The notes under the pieces are model-generated. The model saw only the letters and a program-made list of their open reading frames with translations, did not search any database and had not been told where the DNA came from. 64,000 bases of DNA from CBDCCV01 sp965215025 (lineage in GTDB: Bacteria > Bacteroidota > Rhodothermia > Rhodothermales > Salinibacteraceae), in assembly GCA_965215025.1 (NCBI GenBank), contig CBDCCV010000001.1, forward strand, positions 372,001 through 436,000, given 5' to 3'. This document shows, one piece after another, positions 49,394 to 57,344 of the stretch (positions within the stretch are counted from its first letter, which is position 1; every line of letters begins with the position of its first letter). The position numbers were made by a program, and so were the translations under genes.

Positions 49394-52081
49394 ATGTGCG
49401 TGCGCAACCCTTTTCTATTTAGTCTCTTCCTCTTTATGCTCTGCGCGGCGCTCCCTACCCAGGCGCAGCCCACCGCCGACGGCCTCGTGCCGCGCTTCGA
49501 CCGTCCGGAGAGTGGCCTCCTCTTGGAGCAGCCCACGCATCCGGGGTCGTTCTTCGACGTGCTTGGAAGAAAAGCGGCGCTCTTCGGCTACGAGAACGAG
49601 ACGTTCGAGGCGTGGGCGTACCCGGTAAAAATCCTGCGCGACTTCCGCCTTTCGTTCGAGATCGAGGGCTACCCCGTCCCCATCGCCGGCCCGGAGGCGA
49701 TGGCGCACATCGAGGTGCGGCCCGAGGCCACTACGCTCGTCTACGCCCACGCGGCCTTTACCGTGCGGCAGACGATCTTCGCGCCCATCAACGAACCCGG
49801 CCTCGTCATGCTCCTGGATGTGGAGAGCGCGCGGCCTTTGACGATCCACGCCGCCTTCCGCCCGGACCTGCGCCTGATGTGGCCCGCCGGGCTGATGACG
49901 GGCAACCTCGTCTGGAACGCCGACATGGGCGCCTATTCGATCATCGAGGAGACGGGCCGCTTTGCCGGCGTCGTTGGCTCGCCCCTTGCCGAGGACGTCT
50001 CCATCCAGCCCTACCAGGAAGAACCGGCCGACCGCCCCACCCGCTTCACGCTTGACGTGCCGATGGAGCGGATGGCTACGCACCTCATCCCCATCGTCAT
50101 CGCCGGCTCTGTTGAGGGCCGCGCCGAGGCCGAGGCGACGTACGAACGGCTTCTCGCCGAGGCGCCCGCGCTCTACGAGGAGAACGTCGCCTTCTACCGC
50201 GACCTCGTGGATGGCTCGATGCGCATCACGACGCCGGACGAGCGGCTCAACGCGGCGTTCGATTGGGCGAAGGTGGGCATCGACAAGGGGCTGGCGACGA
50301 ATCCGATGCTGGGCACGGGCTTCCTGGCTGGCTTCCGCACGTCGGGGAACTCGGAGCGGCCCGGCTTCGCGTGGTTTTTCGGGCGCGATGCTTTGTGGAC
50401 GGCGCTCGCCACGACAGCTACGGGCGATTACGCCACCACGCGCACGGCGCTCGATTTTTTGGAGCAGTTCCAGCGCGAGGACGGGAAGATCCCGCACGAG
50501 ATTTCGCAGAGCGCCGCGCTCCTGGACTGGTTTGAAGACTATCCGTACCCCTGGGCCTCCGCCGACGCCACGCCGCTTTACGTCATCGTCCACGCCGGGC
50601 TGTGGCAGGCCACCGGCGACACGGAGTACCTGCGCGAGCATTGGGACTCGATCAAAGCCGCCTACGAGTTCACCAAACAAACGGACACCGACGGCGACGG
50701 CCTCGTCGAGAACACGGGCGTGGGCCACGGCTGGGTCGAGGGCGGCGCGCTCTACCCGCCGCACCAGGAGCTGTACATGCAGGGCCTCTGGATCGCCGCC
50801 GCCGAATACGTGGCCGCGCTCGCCGAGGCGCTGGGCGAAACGGGCCTCGCCGCCGAGGCGCGCCAGGAGGCCGCCCGCACGCGCCAAGCCACCGAAGAAC
50901 GCTACTGGCTCGACGAGGAAGGCTTCTACGCTTTCGCCACGTCGTTCGAAGACCCCGGGCAGGTCTCCGAAGGCCTCTTGACGGAAAGCACCACGCTCTC
51001 CACCGCCGAGATCGAGGCGGGCAACCCCGTCCTCATCCGCGAGAACACGGCGCTGCAGGGCGTGCCGCTGTGGTGGCACACGCTCGATTCGACGCGCGCG
51101 CAACGGGCCATCGACCACCTCGGCGAGGGCGCGCTCGCTACCGATTGGGGCGCGCGCATCCTCTCCCGCAAAAGCGCCCTCTACGACCCGCTCTCCTACC
51201 ACAACGGCTCGGTCTGGCCGCTCTTCACCGGATGGACTTCGATGGGCGCGTACCGCTACGGCCGCCCGCACGTCGGCTACCAGGCGCTCATGGCGACGGC
51301 GCTTTTGACGGAGCAGGACGCCCTCGGCTACGTCACCGAACTCCTTTCGGGCGACTACAACACCGCCTTCGGGCGCACCTCGCACCACCAGGTCTGGAGC
51401 GAGGCCATGGTCGTCACGCCCGCCGTCGAAGGTCTCCTCGGCCTGCGCGCCACCGGCGGCGGCGACACGCTCCACTTCGCCCCACAACTCCCGGCGGATT
51501 GGGACTCGGTGCGCATCGAAAACGCGCCGGTCGGCGACGCGCGCTACGGCCTGGCGCTGGAGCGCTCGGAAGGCCGCCTGCGCATGGAGGTGTCGCCGCA
51601 AGCCGAAGAGGCGGCACAGGAACGCCGCCTCGTCCTTGCGCCTGCCTTCCCGCTCGACGCGCAGATCCGCTCGGTGGAAGTCAACGGCGAAAGCGTGGAG
51701 TTCGAGACGGTCCACGAAGGCGACCTCCAGCGCGCCGTCGTGACTGCACCACTCGGACCGCTGGAGATTGTTTACGAGTACGACGAGGGGACGGAGGTAT
51801 ACGTCCGCCGCGAGGCGCCGCTGCCGGGCGCCTTGAACCACGGCCTGCGGGTTCTGCGCTCCAGGGCCGAAGACGGCGCGCTCAACCTCCTTGTCGAAGG
51901 GCTGGCGGAGGAGACGTACACGCTCCACGCCCGCACCCCGCATCGGATCGCGCCGGTCGAAGACGTCGAGGTCGAGCAAAGCGCAGGCAAAGACGCCGTG
52001 CTGCGGATCGCTTTCGGTGAGGCCGAAAACGGCAGCCGCTACGTCCGCCGCGCCCTCAGCCTGCCTCTGCGGGCGCGGTGA
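49394..52081 (+). CDS. Exported amylo-alpha-1,6-glucosidase-like protein
   Basis: An 895-residue secreted enzyme: signal peptide (MCVRNPFLFSLFLFMLCAAL, cleaved near TQAQ), an N-terminal beta domain (about 40-280), then the glycogen-debranching (alpha/alpha)6 barrel with RPGFAWFFGRDALWTALATT, REDGKIPHEISQSAAL, DTDGDGLVENTGVGHGWVEG, SYHNGSVWPLFTGW and SHHQVWSEAMVVTPAVEGLL. The acidic residues in these loops fit the catalytic pair of GDE-type enzymes. The C-terminal 180 residues are beta-rich. Start ATG 49394. The role in glucan breakdown is supported by the neighbouring transporter and GH13 genes. Confidence 0.82.
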   Translation: MCVRNPFLFSLFLFMLCAALPTQAQPTADGLVPRFDRPESGLLLEQPTHPGSFFDVLGRKAALFGYENETFEAWAYPVKILRDFRLSFEIEGYPVPIAGPEAMAHIEVRPEATTLVYAHAAFTVRQTIFAPINEPGLVMLLDVESARPLTIHAAFRPDLRLMWPAGLMTGNLVWNADMGAYSIIEETGRFAGVVGSPLAEDVSIQPYQEEPADRPTRFTLDVPMERMATHLIPIVIAGSVEGRAEAEATYERLLAEAPALYEENVAFYRDLVDGSMRITTPDERLNAAFDWAKVGIDKGLATNPMLGTGFLAGFRTSGNSERPGFAWFFGRDALWTALATTATGDYATTRTALDFLEQFQREDGKIPHEISQSAALLDWFEDYPYPWASADATPLYVIVHAGLWQATGDTEYLREHWDSIKAAYEFTKQTDTDGDGLVENTGVGHGWVEGGALYPPHQELYMQGLWIAAAEYVAALAEALGETGLAAEARQEAARTRQATEERYWLDEEGFYAFATSFEDPGQVSEGLLTESTTLSTAEIEAGNPVLIRENTALQGVPLWWHTLDSTRAQRAIDHLGEGALATDWGARILSRKSALYDPLSYHNGSVWPLFTGWTSMGAYRYGRPHVGYQALMATALLTEQDALGYVTELLSGDYNTAFGRTSHHQVWSEAMVVTPAVEGLLGLRATGGGDTLHFAPQLPADWDSVRIENAPVGDARYGLALERSEGRLRMEVSPQAEEAAQERRLVLAPAFPLDAQIRSVEVNGESVEFETVHEGDLQRAVVTAPLGPLEIVYEYDEGTEVYVRREAPLPGALNHGLRVLRSRAEDGALNLLVEGLAEETYTLHARTPHRIAPVEDVEVEQSAGKDAVLRIAFGEAENGSRYVRRALSLPLRAR

Positions 52082-52101
52082 GCAGAGCCGCTGTGCTCGC
52101 C

Positions 52102-52154
52102 GTAGAGACGCCTCGGAGGCCGAAGGTCATGCCCGTGGTGCGAGGCGTCTCTAC
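52102..52154. repeat. Short palindromic repeat (GTAG...CTAC), copy 7
   Basis: GTAGAGACGCCTCG (from 52102) pairs with CGAGGCGTCTCTAC (to 52154) around a loop of about 25 bases, just after the glucosidase stop codon. Confidence 0.7.
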
Positions 52155-52248
52155 CAACAGTCGCGGCCTGTTGGCCCAGTTGGCTGCCATTTCTAAACAA
52201 GGGTAGTGGGTAGATGATAAGTGATCGTCCGCCTCGGCGTTCCTGCTC

Positions 52249-52339
52249 TGTCATTTCGAGCGAAGCCGAGAAATCCGGTCGGGCGAAAGCGTCGCCTTCG
52301 GCGCAGATCCCTCCACCCGCTCCGCTCGGTCGGGATGAC
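52249..52339. repeat. Interspersed inverted repeat (TGTCATTTCGAG variant), copy 2
   Basis: Starts TGTCATTTCGAGCGAAGCCG and ends CGCTCGGTCGGGATGA, the complementary TCAT-type terminal form, with an inner GCGAAAGCGTCGCCTTCGGC. It lies in the 310-base gap before the sugar-binding-protein gene. Confidence 0.75.
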
Positions 52340-52391
52340 CCGCTCCCTCATCACTTACTCGTTTGACCACTACCTAAACAAGGAGCCAGCG

Positions 52392-53708
52392 ATGAAAGCA
52401 CGCGCTGCATGGATCGCCGTCCTCCTGCTGGCTGGAGTCGTGCTGGCCGGCTGCGGCGGCGAGGGGTCGGCGTCGGGCAGCAGCGACGGCGACGGCATCA
52501 TTCGCCTGACGTATTGGTCCTCGCAGAACCCGCAGGAGCGCGCGCTGGCCGAAGAACTGACGGAGGCGTGGAACCGCGCGCACCCCGGCATCCAGGTCAC
52601 CGTGCAACCGCTCCCGGCGGGGCAGTCCAGCGAGGAGGTCCTCTTGGCCGCCGTCGTGGCCGGCACCACGCCCGACCTCTGCTCGAACATCTGGCCCGGC
52701 ATCGTGGGCGATTTGCAGCGCGCCGGGGGCGTCGTCGCGCTCGACACCATGCCCGGCTTCGAGGCACTCATGCAGAAGCGATTGCCAGAGGGGCTGCTGG
52801 AGAACTTCCGCTCGCCCGACGGGCGCGTCTACCAGATCCCCTGGAAGACGAACCCGATCATGATGCTTTACAACAAAAGGCTCCTCCGCGAGGCCGGCTT
52901 CTCGGAGCCGCCCGCCACCTACCGCGCCTACCTCGACGCCGCCCGACGGGTCACCGCCGACACCAACGGCGACGGCTACGCCGACCGCTGGATGGGCTAC
53001 CGCGACATCCGCCCCATCTGGTACGAGCGCTACTTCGACTACTACAGCTTCTACATCGGCGCTTCGGGCGGGGAGACGCTCTTTCAGAACGGCGAACTGA
53101 GCGTGGACGCCGACGCCTCGAACGCCGTCTTCGGCTTTTTCCAAGCGCTCTACGAAAACGGCTACTTCCCTACCTCCACCCTTCAGGGAAGTGCCTTTGT
53201 GGCGGGCAACATCGCCACGGAGTTTACCGGCCCGTGGAGCATTGCCTGGCTCGAAGAAAACGCGCCGCCGGGCCTCGACTATGCCTACGCGCCGCTCCCC
53301 ACGCCCGCCGAGGTGAGCGGCCCCGTCTACACCTACGGCGACTACAAGAACATCGCCATTTTCTCTTCCACCGAGCACCCGGAAGCCGCCTGGCGCTTTG
53401 CGCGCCACCTCGTCTCGGAGGAGGCCGACCAGCTGCTTCTGGAGATCACCCGGCAGATCCCCGTCCGCAAAAATCTGCTCTCCGACTCGACCTTTGCCGA
53501 TTTTTTCGCTCAGCACCCGCAGGTGGTGCCCTTTGCGCAGCAGGCGCCCCACACGCGCGGCGTGGACGACGTGGGCGCGCTTCCGGAGATCCTCGACGCC
53601 ATCGCGCAGCAGTTCGAGGCCGCCGCCGTGTACCACGTGCGCCCGCCGGAGGAGGCCACGCGCCGCGCGCTCGACCGCATCCGCCTCATCCGCGCATGGA
53701 GCGAGTAG
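52392..53708 (+). CDS. Sugar ABC transporter substrate-binding lipoprotein
   Basis: A 438-residue family 1 extracellular solute-binding protein. The lipobox is VLAGCGG (Cys about 18). Then LTYWSSQNPQERALAEELTE, GTTPDLCSNIWPGIVGDLQR, VYQIPWKTNPIMMLYNKRLL, FVAGNIATEFTGPWSIAWLE and NIAIFSSTEHPEAAWRFARH, all family signatures. Start ATG 52392 has AAGGAG eight bases upstream. It is followed by two permease genes; no ATPase is encoded in the window, so a shared MsmK-type ATPase is likely. The ligand is probably a malto-oligosaccharide or related glucoside, inferred from neighbours. Confidence 0.92.
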   Translation: MKARAAWIAVLLLAGVVLAGCGGEGSASGSSDGDGIIRLTYWSSQNPQERALAEELTEAWNRAHPGIQVTVQPLPAGQSSEEVLLAAVVAGTTPDLCSNIWPGIVGDLQRAGGVVALDTMPGFEALMQKRLPEGLLENFRSPDGRVYQIPWKTNPIMMLYNKRLLREAGFSEPPATYRAYLDAARRVTADTNGDGYADRWMGYRDIRPIWYERYFDYYSFYIGASGGETLFQNGELSVDADASNAVFGFFQALYENGYFPTSTLQGSAFVAGNIATEFTGPWSIAWLEENAPPGLDYAYAPLPTPAEVSGPVYTYGDYKNIAIFSSTEHPEAAWRFARHLVSEEADQLLLEITRQIPVRKNLLSDSTFADFFAQHPQVVPFAQQAPHTRGVDDVGALPEILDAIAQQFEAAAVYHVRPPEEATRRALDRIRLIRAWSE

Positions 53709-53769
53709 GGTTCTGAACTTGGTGGATCTGGGAGCGAAAGACCCGAGTGGTGAACCGCAGCGCATTTGT

Positions 53770-53819
53770 TGTCATCCTGAACGAAGGAGATCCTTCGCCT
53801 GCGGCTCAGGATGACGACA
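53770..53819. repeat. Interspersed inverted repeat (TGTCATCCTGA family), copy 3
   Basis: TGTCATCCTGAACGAAGGA and the complementary CTCAGGATGACGACA flank a short centre. It lies between the binding-protein and first permease genes and may modulate or punctuate the operon transcript. Confidence 0.85.
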
Positions 53820-53889
53820 GGAAATGTCGCAGCCCACGCCAAAGGAGTGCCCACACCCTCATCCTCCCACACGCTCATCCTTAACCCGC

Positions 53890-54858
53890 ATGAGCCAGTA
53901 CAGCGCGCAAGATCCGGGAGCGCCCATCGGCGAGGCGAGCGTGGAGGCACCGGCGCGCGCCGCCCGTGTGGAAAAGCGGGCGTGGCGGCGGCTGCGCTTC
54001 GGGGGGGACCGGGCGGGCTATCTGATGGCCGCGCCGTACGTCGTGCATCTGCTGATTTTCTTTGGCTACCCGCTTCTTTTTGCGCTCGTCCTCGTCTTCC
54101 ACCGCTGGGACATCGTCACGCCGATGGAGTTCGCCGGGCTGAAGAACTTCGCGCGGCTGTTTCAGGACCGGCTCTTCTTTCGCGCGCTCTTGAACACGGC
54201 GCTTTTTCTGGTCATCCACATCCCGCTCCAGATCGCGGTGGCACTCTTTTTCGCGGAACTGCTGAATGCCAAGCTCAAAGGGCGCGGGTTTTTCCGGACG
54301 GTGTATTTTCTGCCCGTGGTCGTCTCCGGCGTGGTGGTGACGATCCTTTTCCAGCAGCTTTTCGCCTTTGATACGGGGCTGATCAACGGCGTGCTCGTGG
54401 GGCTGGGCGGCGAGCGCGTGCCGTGGCTCGTCTCGCCCGTCTGGGCCATGCCCTCGATTGCGATCATGGCGACGTGGAAAAACGTCGGCCTCTACGTCAT
54501 CCTCTTTTTGGCGGGGCTGCAGAACATCCCCGGCACGCTCTACGAAGCCGCCCGCATGGACGGCGCGACGACGTGGCAGCGGTGGTGGTACGTCACCCTC
54601 CCCATGCTCAACCCCACCGTCGTCACCGTGGTGGTGCTCTCGACGATTGGCGGCTTCTCGCTCTTTATCGAGCCGTACGTCCTCACCGGCGGCGGACCGA
54701 TGAACGCGACGCTCTCGGCCCTGCTCTACATCTACAACCAGGCGTTTTACTTCAACCACATGGGCTACGCCGCCGCGCTCGGCCTCTTCTTCGCCTTTTT
54801 TATTTTTGGCGTCGTGATTTTGCAGCGGCGCTTTGTGGAGAGCGAGGTGTACGCATGA
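53890..54858 (+). CDS. Sugar ABC transporter permease 1
   Basis: A 322-residue inner-membrane permease of the MalF/LacF-like family with six hydrophobic helices. The EAA loop that docks the ATPase is YEAARMDGATTWQRWWYVTL. Others are APYVVHLLIFFGYPLLFAL near the N-terminus and GGPMNATLSALLYIYNQAF. The start at 53890 (MSQYSAQDPG) is preferred to an in-frame ATG at 53824 that overlaps repeat DNA. Its stop overlaps the next start (ATGA). Confidence 0.92.
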   Translation: MSQYSAQDPGAPIGEASVEAPARAARVEKRAWRRLRFGGDRAGYLMAAPYVVHLLIFFGYPLLFALVLVFHRWDIVTPMEFAGLKNFARLFQDRLFFRALLNTALFLVIHIPLQIAVALFFAELLNAKLKGRGFFRTVYFLPVVVSGVVVTILFQQLFAFDTGLINGVLVGLGGERVPWLVSPVWAMPSIAIMATWKNVGLYVILFLAGLQNIPGTLYEAARMDGATTWQRWWYVTLPMLNPTVVTVVVLSTIGGFSLFIEPYVLTGGGPMNATLSALLYIYNQAFYFNHMGYAAALGLFFAFFIFGVVILQRRFVESEVYA

Positions 54859-55664
54859 AAAAAGCGCTCGCGTACGTTGCCTTGCTGATCGGCGCAGTGG
54901 TCTTCGCTTACCCGTTTGTGTGGATGGCCTTCGCCTCGTTCAAGCCGGAGCTGGAGATCAGCCGGCTCGCGCCGCTGCCTTCGGAGTGGACGTGGGAGAG
55001 CTACGCGCTCGTCTTTCGCACCATCCCCATCGAGCGGGCGTTTTTGAACAGCGTCGTCGTGGCGGCGGCGGTGACGGCCTCGGCGCTCTTCTTCGGCTCG
55101 ATCACGTCCTACGCCCTGGCGATCCTGCGGTGGCGCGGGCGCGAGTTCGTCTTTAGCCTCATCCTTTTTACGATGATGGTGCCGTTTCTGGTGCTGCTGA
55201 TTCCGCTATACACGCTCGTCGTGGGGCTGGGGTGGACGGACTCGCTCGTGGGGCTTATCGTGCCGTTTATGATGAACGCCACGGCCGTGCTCATCCTCCG
55301 GCAGCACTTCCTCACCATCCCGCGTGACCTTTTAGACGCCGCGCGGATTGACGGGTGCGGCGAGTGGCGCATCCTCTTTACCATCGTGTGGCCGCTCTCC
55401 GTGCCGGCGCTGGTGACGGCGGGGATCATCATCTTCATCGGAAGCTGGAACGAGGTGCTCTGGCCGCTGATCGTGATCCGCCAGGAGGCGCAGATGACCA
55501 TGCCGCAGATGGTCACACTTTTCGCCGTGGGCGGCGGTGCCGAGGCCAAACTCGGGCCGCAGCTCGCCGCCGCGCTCCTTTTGGCGCTGCCCGTGGTGGT
55601 GGCGTATCTCTTCTTCCAGCGGCGCTTTATCGAGAGCCTGGCCTCGGGGGGGCTGAAGGGGTGA
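54855..55664 (+). CDS. Sugar ABC transporter permease 2
   Basis: A 269-residue MalG-like permease with six helices. The EAA loop is LLDAARIDGCGEWRILFTIV. It begins MKKALAYVALLIGAVVFAYP and includes FASFKPELEIS, NSVVVAAAVTASALFFGSIT and IIIFIGSWNEVLWPLIVI. Its ATG lies inside the stop of permease 1, so the two subunits are made in equal amounts and form one transport channel. Confidence 0.92.
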   Translation: MKKALAYVALLIGAVVFAYPFVWMAFASFKPELEISRLAPLPSEWTWESYALVFRTIPIERAFLNSVVVAAAVTASALFFGSITSYALAILRWRGREFVFSLILFTMMVPFLVLLIPLYTLVVGLGWTDSLVGLIVPFMMNATAVLILRQHFLTIPRDLLDAARIDGCGEWRILFTIVWPLSVPALVTAGIIIFIGSWNEVLWPLIVIRQEAQMTMPQMVTLFAVGGGAEAKLGPQLAAALLLALPVVVAYLFFQRRFIESLASGGLKG

Positions 55665-55692
55665 CCACGAAGCAGCTTGGCGCGCCGGAAAA

Positions 55693-55818
55693 CTCCCCGC
55701 CTGGACAAGAGGGGATACAGGGGTGGTGGAAAAGCGGTTTTGCTGCTCGTTCTGAACGACGTGCTCAGCCTCGGTCTACCACCCCGCCCTGCCGGGCACC
55801 CCTCCTGTCAAGGAGGGG
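55693..55818. repeat. Larger inverted repeat with CCCCTCC/GGAGGGG arms
   Basis: The left part (CTCCCCGCCTGGACAAGAGG, then ACAGGGGTGGT) and the right part (ACCACCCCGCCCTGCCGGGC, then CCTCCTGTCAAGGAGGGG) are broadly complementary. The AAGGAGGGG at its right edge also serves as the ribosome-binding site of the next gene. Confidence 0.6.
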
Positions 55819-55825
55819 AACGCCG

Positions 55826-57235
55826 TTGCGAAGCGTTTTCTTTCTTCTGCTCGCCGCCGCGCTGCTCCTGTCGCCAAACCGTGCGCTGAGCCAAGAGACG
55901 GAGGCGCCGTCCGCGTTCGACCTCAACCTTGCGCACCTGGAGCATCTGACGCAGGAGATCGCCACGGACAGCGCCGCGTACCGGATCGTCCACATCTACG
56001 CCGAGGCGCCCGACTACGAGTGGGTGGACGACGAGGACGAGGGGATCGCCTGCGTGGACGACGCCGCCCGCGCCGCCGTGCTCTACCTCCGCCTTTTCGA
56101 GCAGACGGGCGAGGCCGAAATGCGCGAGCGCGCCGCCGGCCTCCTTCGCTTCGTGATGTACATGCAGGCCGAGAGCGGGCTTTTCTACAACTTCGTCTGG
56201 AACGACGAGCTGAAGATCAACCGCGCGCACCCGAACAGCCGCGCGGATCGGTTTGAGTGGTGGGCGGCGCGGGCCGTCTGGGCGCTCGGCACCGCCGCCC
56301 GCGCGCTTAAAGACGCCGACCCGGAGTTGGCTGAGGAGGCCGCCCAGAGCGCGCGCCGCACGTTCCCGTACTTGGAGGAGATGCTGAGCCGCTATGGCGA
56401 AACGGCAGAGCAAAACGGCCGCACGGTGCCGCAGTGGCTCGTTTACGAAAGCGGCGCCGATGCCACGAGCGAACTCCTGCTCGGCCTCGTTGCCCTCCAC
56501 GAGGTGGAGCCGGACGCGGCGCTGCAGGAGATGATCAACCGCTTTGCCGAAGGGATCGCGCGGATGCGCTACGGGGCGCCGGGGCGGTTTCCGTACGGGC
56601 TGCACGCTTCGTTCGAGGGCCTCTGGCACGGCTGGGGCAACGCGCAGACCGAGGCGCTCGCCGCCGCTGGCCTCCACCTCGAAAGCGCCCGCGCCGAGGC
56701 CGAGGCGTTCTACCCGCGCCTCCTCATCGATGGCTGGCTGCACTCGATCACGTTCGATCCGAAAAGCATCCGCCGCTTCGAGCAGACGCCCTACGCCGTG
56801 CGCGGCGTGGCCGTCGGACTCATCCGCCTTTACGAGGCCACGGGGGAAACACGCTACGCCACGATGGCCGGTTTGGCCGCAAGCTGGCTCACCGGCAACA
56901 ACGCCGCCGAGGCCGCGATGTACGACCCCGCCACCGGGCGCGGCTACGACGGCATCGACGGCCCCGGCGACGTGAACCGGAATGCCGGCGCCGAGTCCAC
57001 CATCGAAGCGCTTCTCACCATCTTCGAGATGAGCCGCCGCCCCGAGGTCCGGCGCTGGCTCTTCGCGCGCGGCGGCCCGGCCCGCACGCTCCTGCGCGGC
57101 GGCCTTCGCTACCGCCTCCGCGTTTTCACCGCTGCGGATTCCGACGGCCGCCTCGCCCTCGCCCTTGATGTGACCACGCCGCGCCTGCTGCTCCTCGAAG
57201 GCGACGCGCTCGATGCGTTTCTCGAAGCGCGATGA
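55826..57235 (+). CDS. Exported alpha/alpha-toroid protein of the glucan locus
   Basis: A 469-residue secreted protein. The start is taken as TTG 55826 because AGGAGG lies nine bases upstream and a signal peptide follows (RSVFFLLLAAALLL...ALSQ). The body is a helical toroid with YEWVDDEDEGIACVDDAARA near the start, LLRFVMYMQAESGLFYNFVW, WAARAVWALGTAARALKDAD, PYGLHASFEGLWHGWGNAQT and YDGIDGPGDVNRNAGAEST. The CVDDAARA and N-x-x-A-G-A-E-S-T parts look catalytic, resembling glycoside hydrolase or phosphorylase toroids, but no family was identified. It follows the permeases and precedes the GH13 gene. Confidence 0.7.
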   Translation: MRSVFFLLLAAALLLSPNRALSQETEAPSAFDLNLAHLEHLTQEIATDSAAYRIVHIYAEAPDYEWVDDEDEGIACVDDAARAAVLYLRLFEQTGEAEMRERAAGLLRFVMYMQAESGLFYNFVWNDELKINRAHPNSRADRFEWWAARAVWALGTAARALKDADPELAEEAAQSARRTFPYLEEMLSRYGETAEQNGRTVPQWLVYESGADATSELLLGLVALHEVEPDAALQEMINRFAEGIARMRYGAPGRFPYGLHASFEGLWHGWGNAQTEALAAAGLHLESARAEAEAFYPRLLIDGWLHSITFDPKSIRRFEQTPYAVRGVAVGLIRLYEATGETRYATMAGLAASWLTGNNAAEAAMYDPATGRGYDGIDGPGDVNRNAGAESTIEALLTIFEMSRRPEVRRWLFARGGPARTLLRGGLRYRLRVFTAADSDGRLALALDVTTPRLLLLEGDALDAFLEAR

Positions 57236-57253
57236 AGCTCCGCAGTCATTGGC

Positions 57254-57279
57254 AGCGACGCACGGCCGTGCGTCGCTAC
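57254..57279. repeat. Short palindromic repeat (...GCTAC), copy 8
   Basis: A perfect 24-base palindrome with arms AGCGACGCACGG and CCGTGCGTCGCT followed by AC, in the 109-base gap before the GH13 gene. Confidence 0.7.
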
Positions 57280-57344
57280 GGCAAGCAAGGCGCCTCCTCA
57301 AAAGCTCCGTCCCTACCACCGCTCCCACGCCCAACCCCTACAAC

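Noticed and set aside
49415..51979. 854-codon minus-strand frame opposite the debranching-like gene
   Set aside because: It is the complement of a recognisable enzyme with signal peptide; the frame is open because of base composition.
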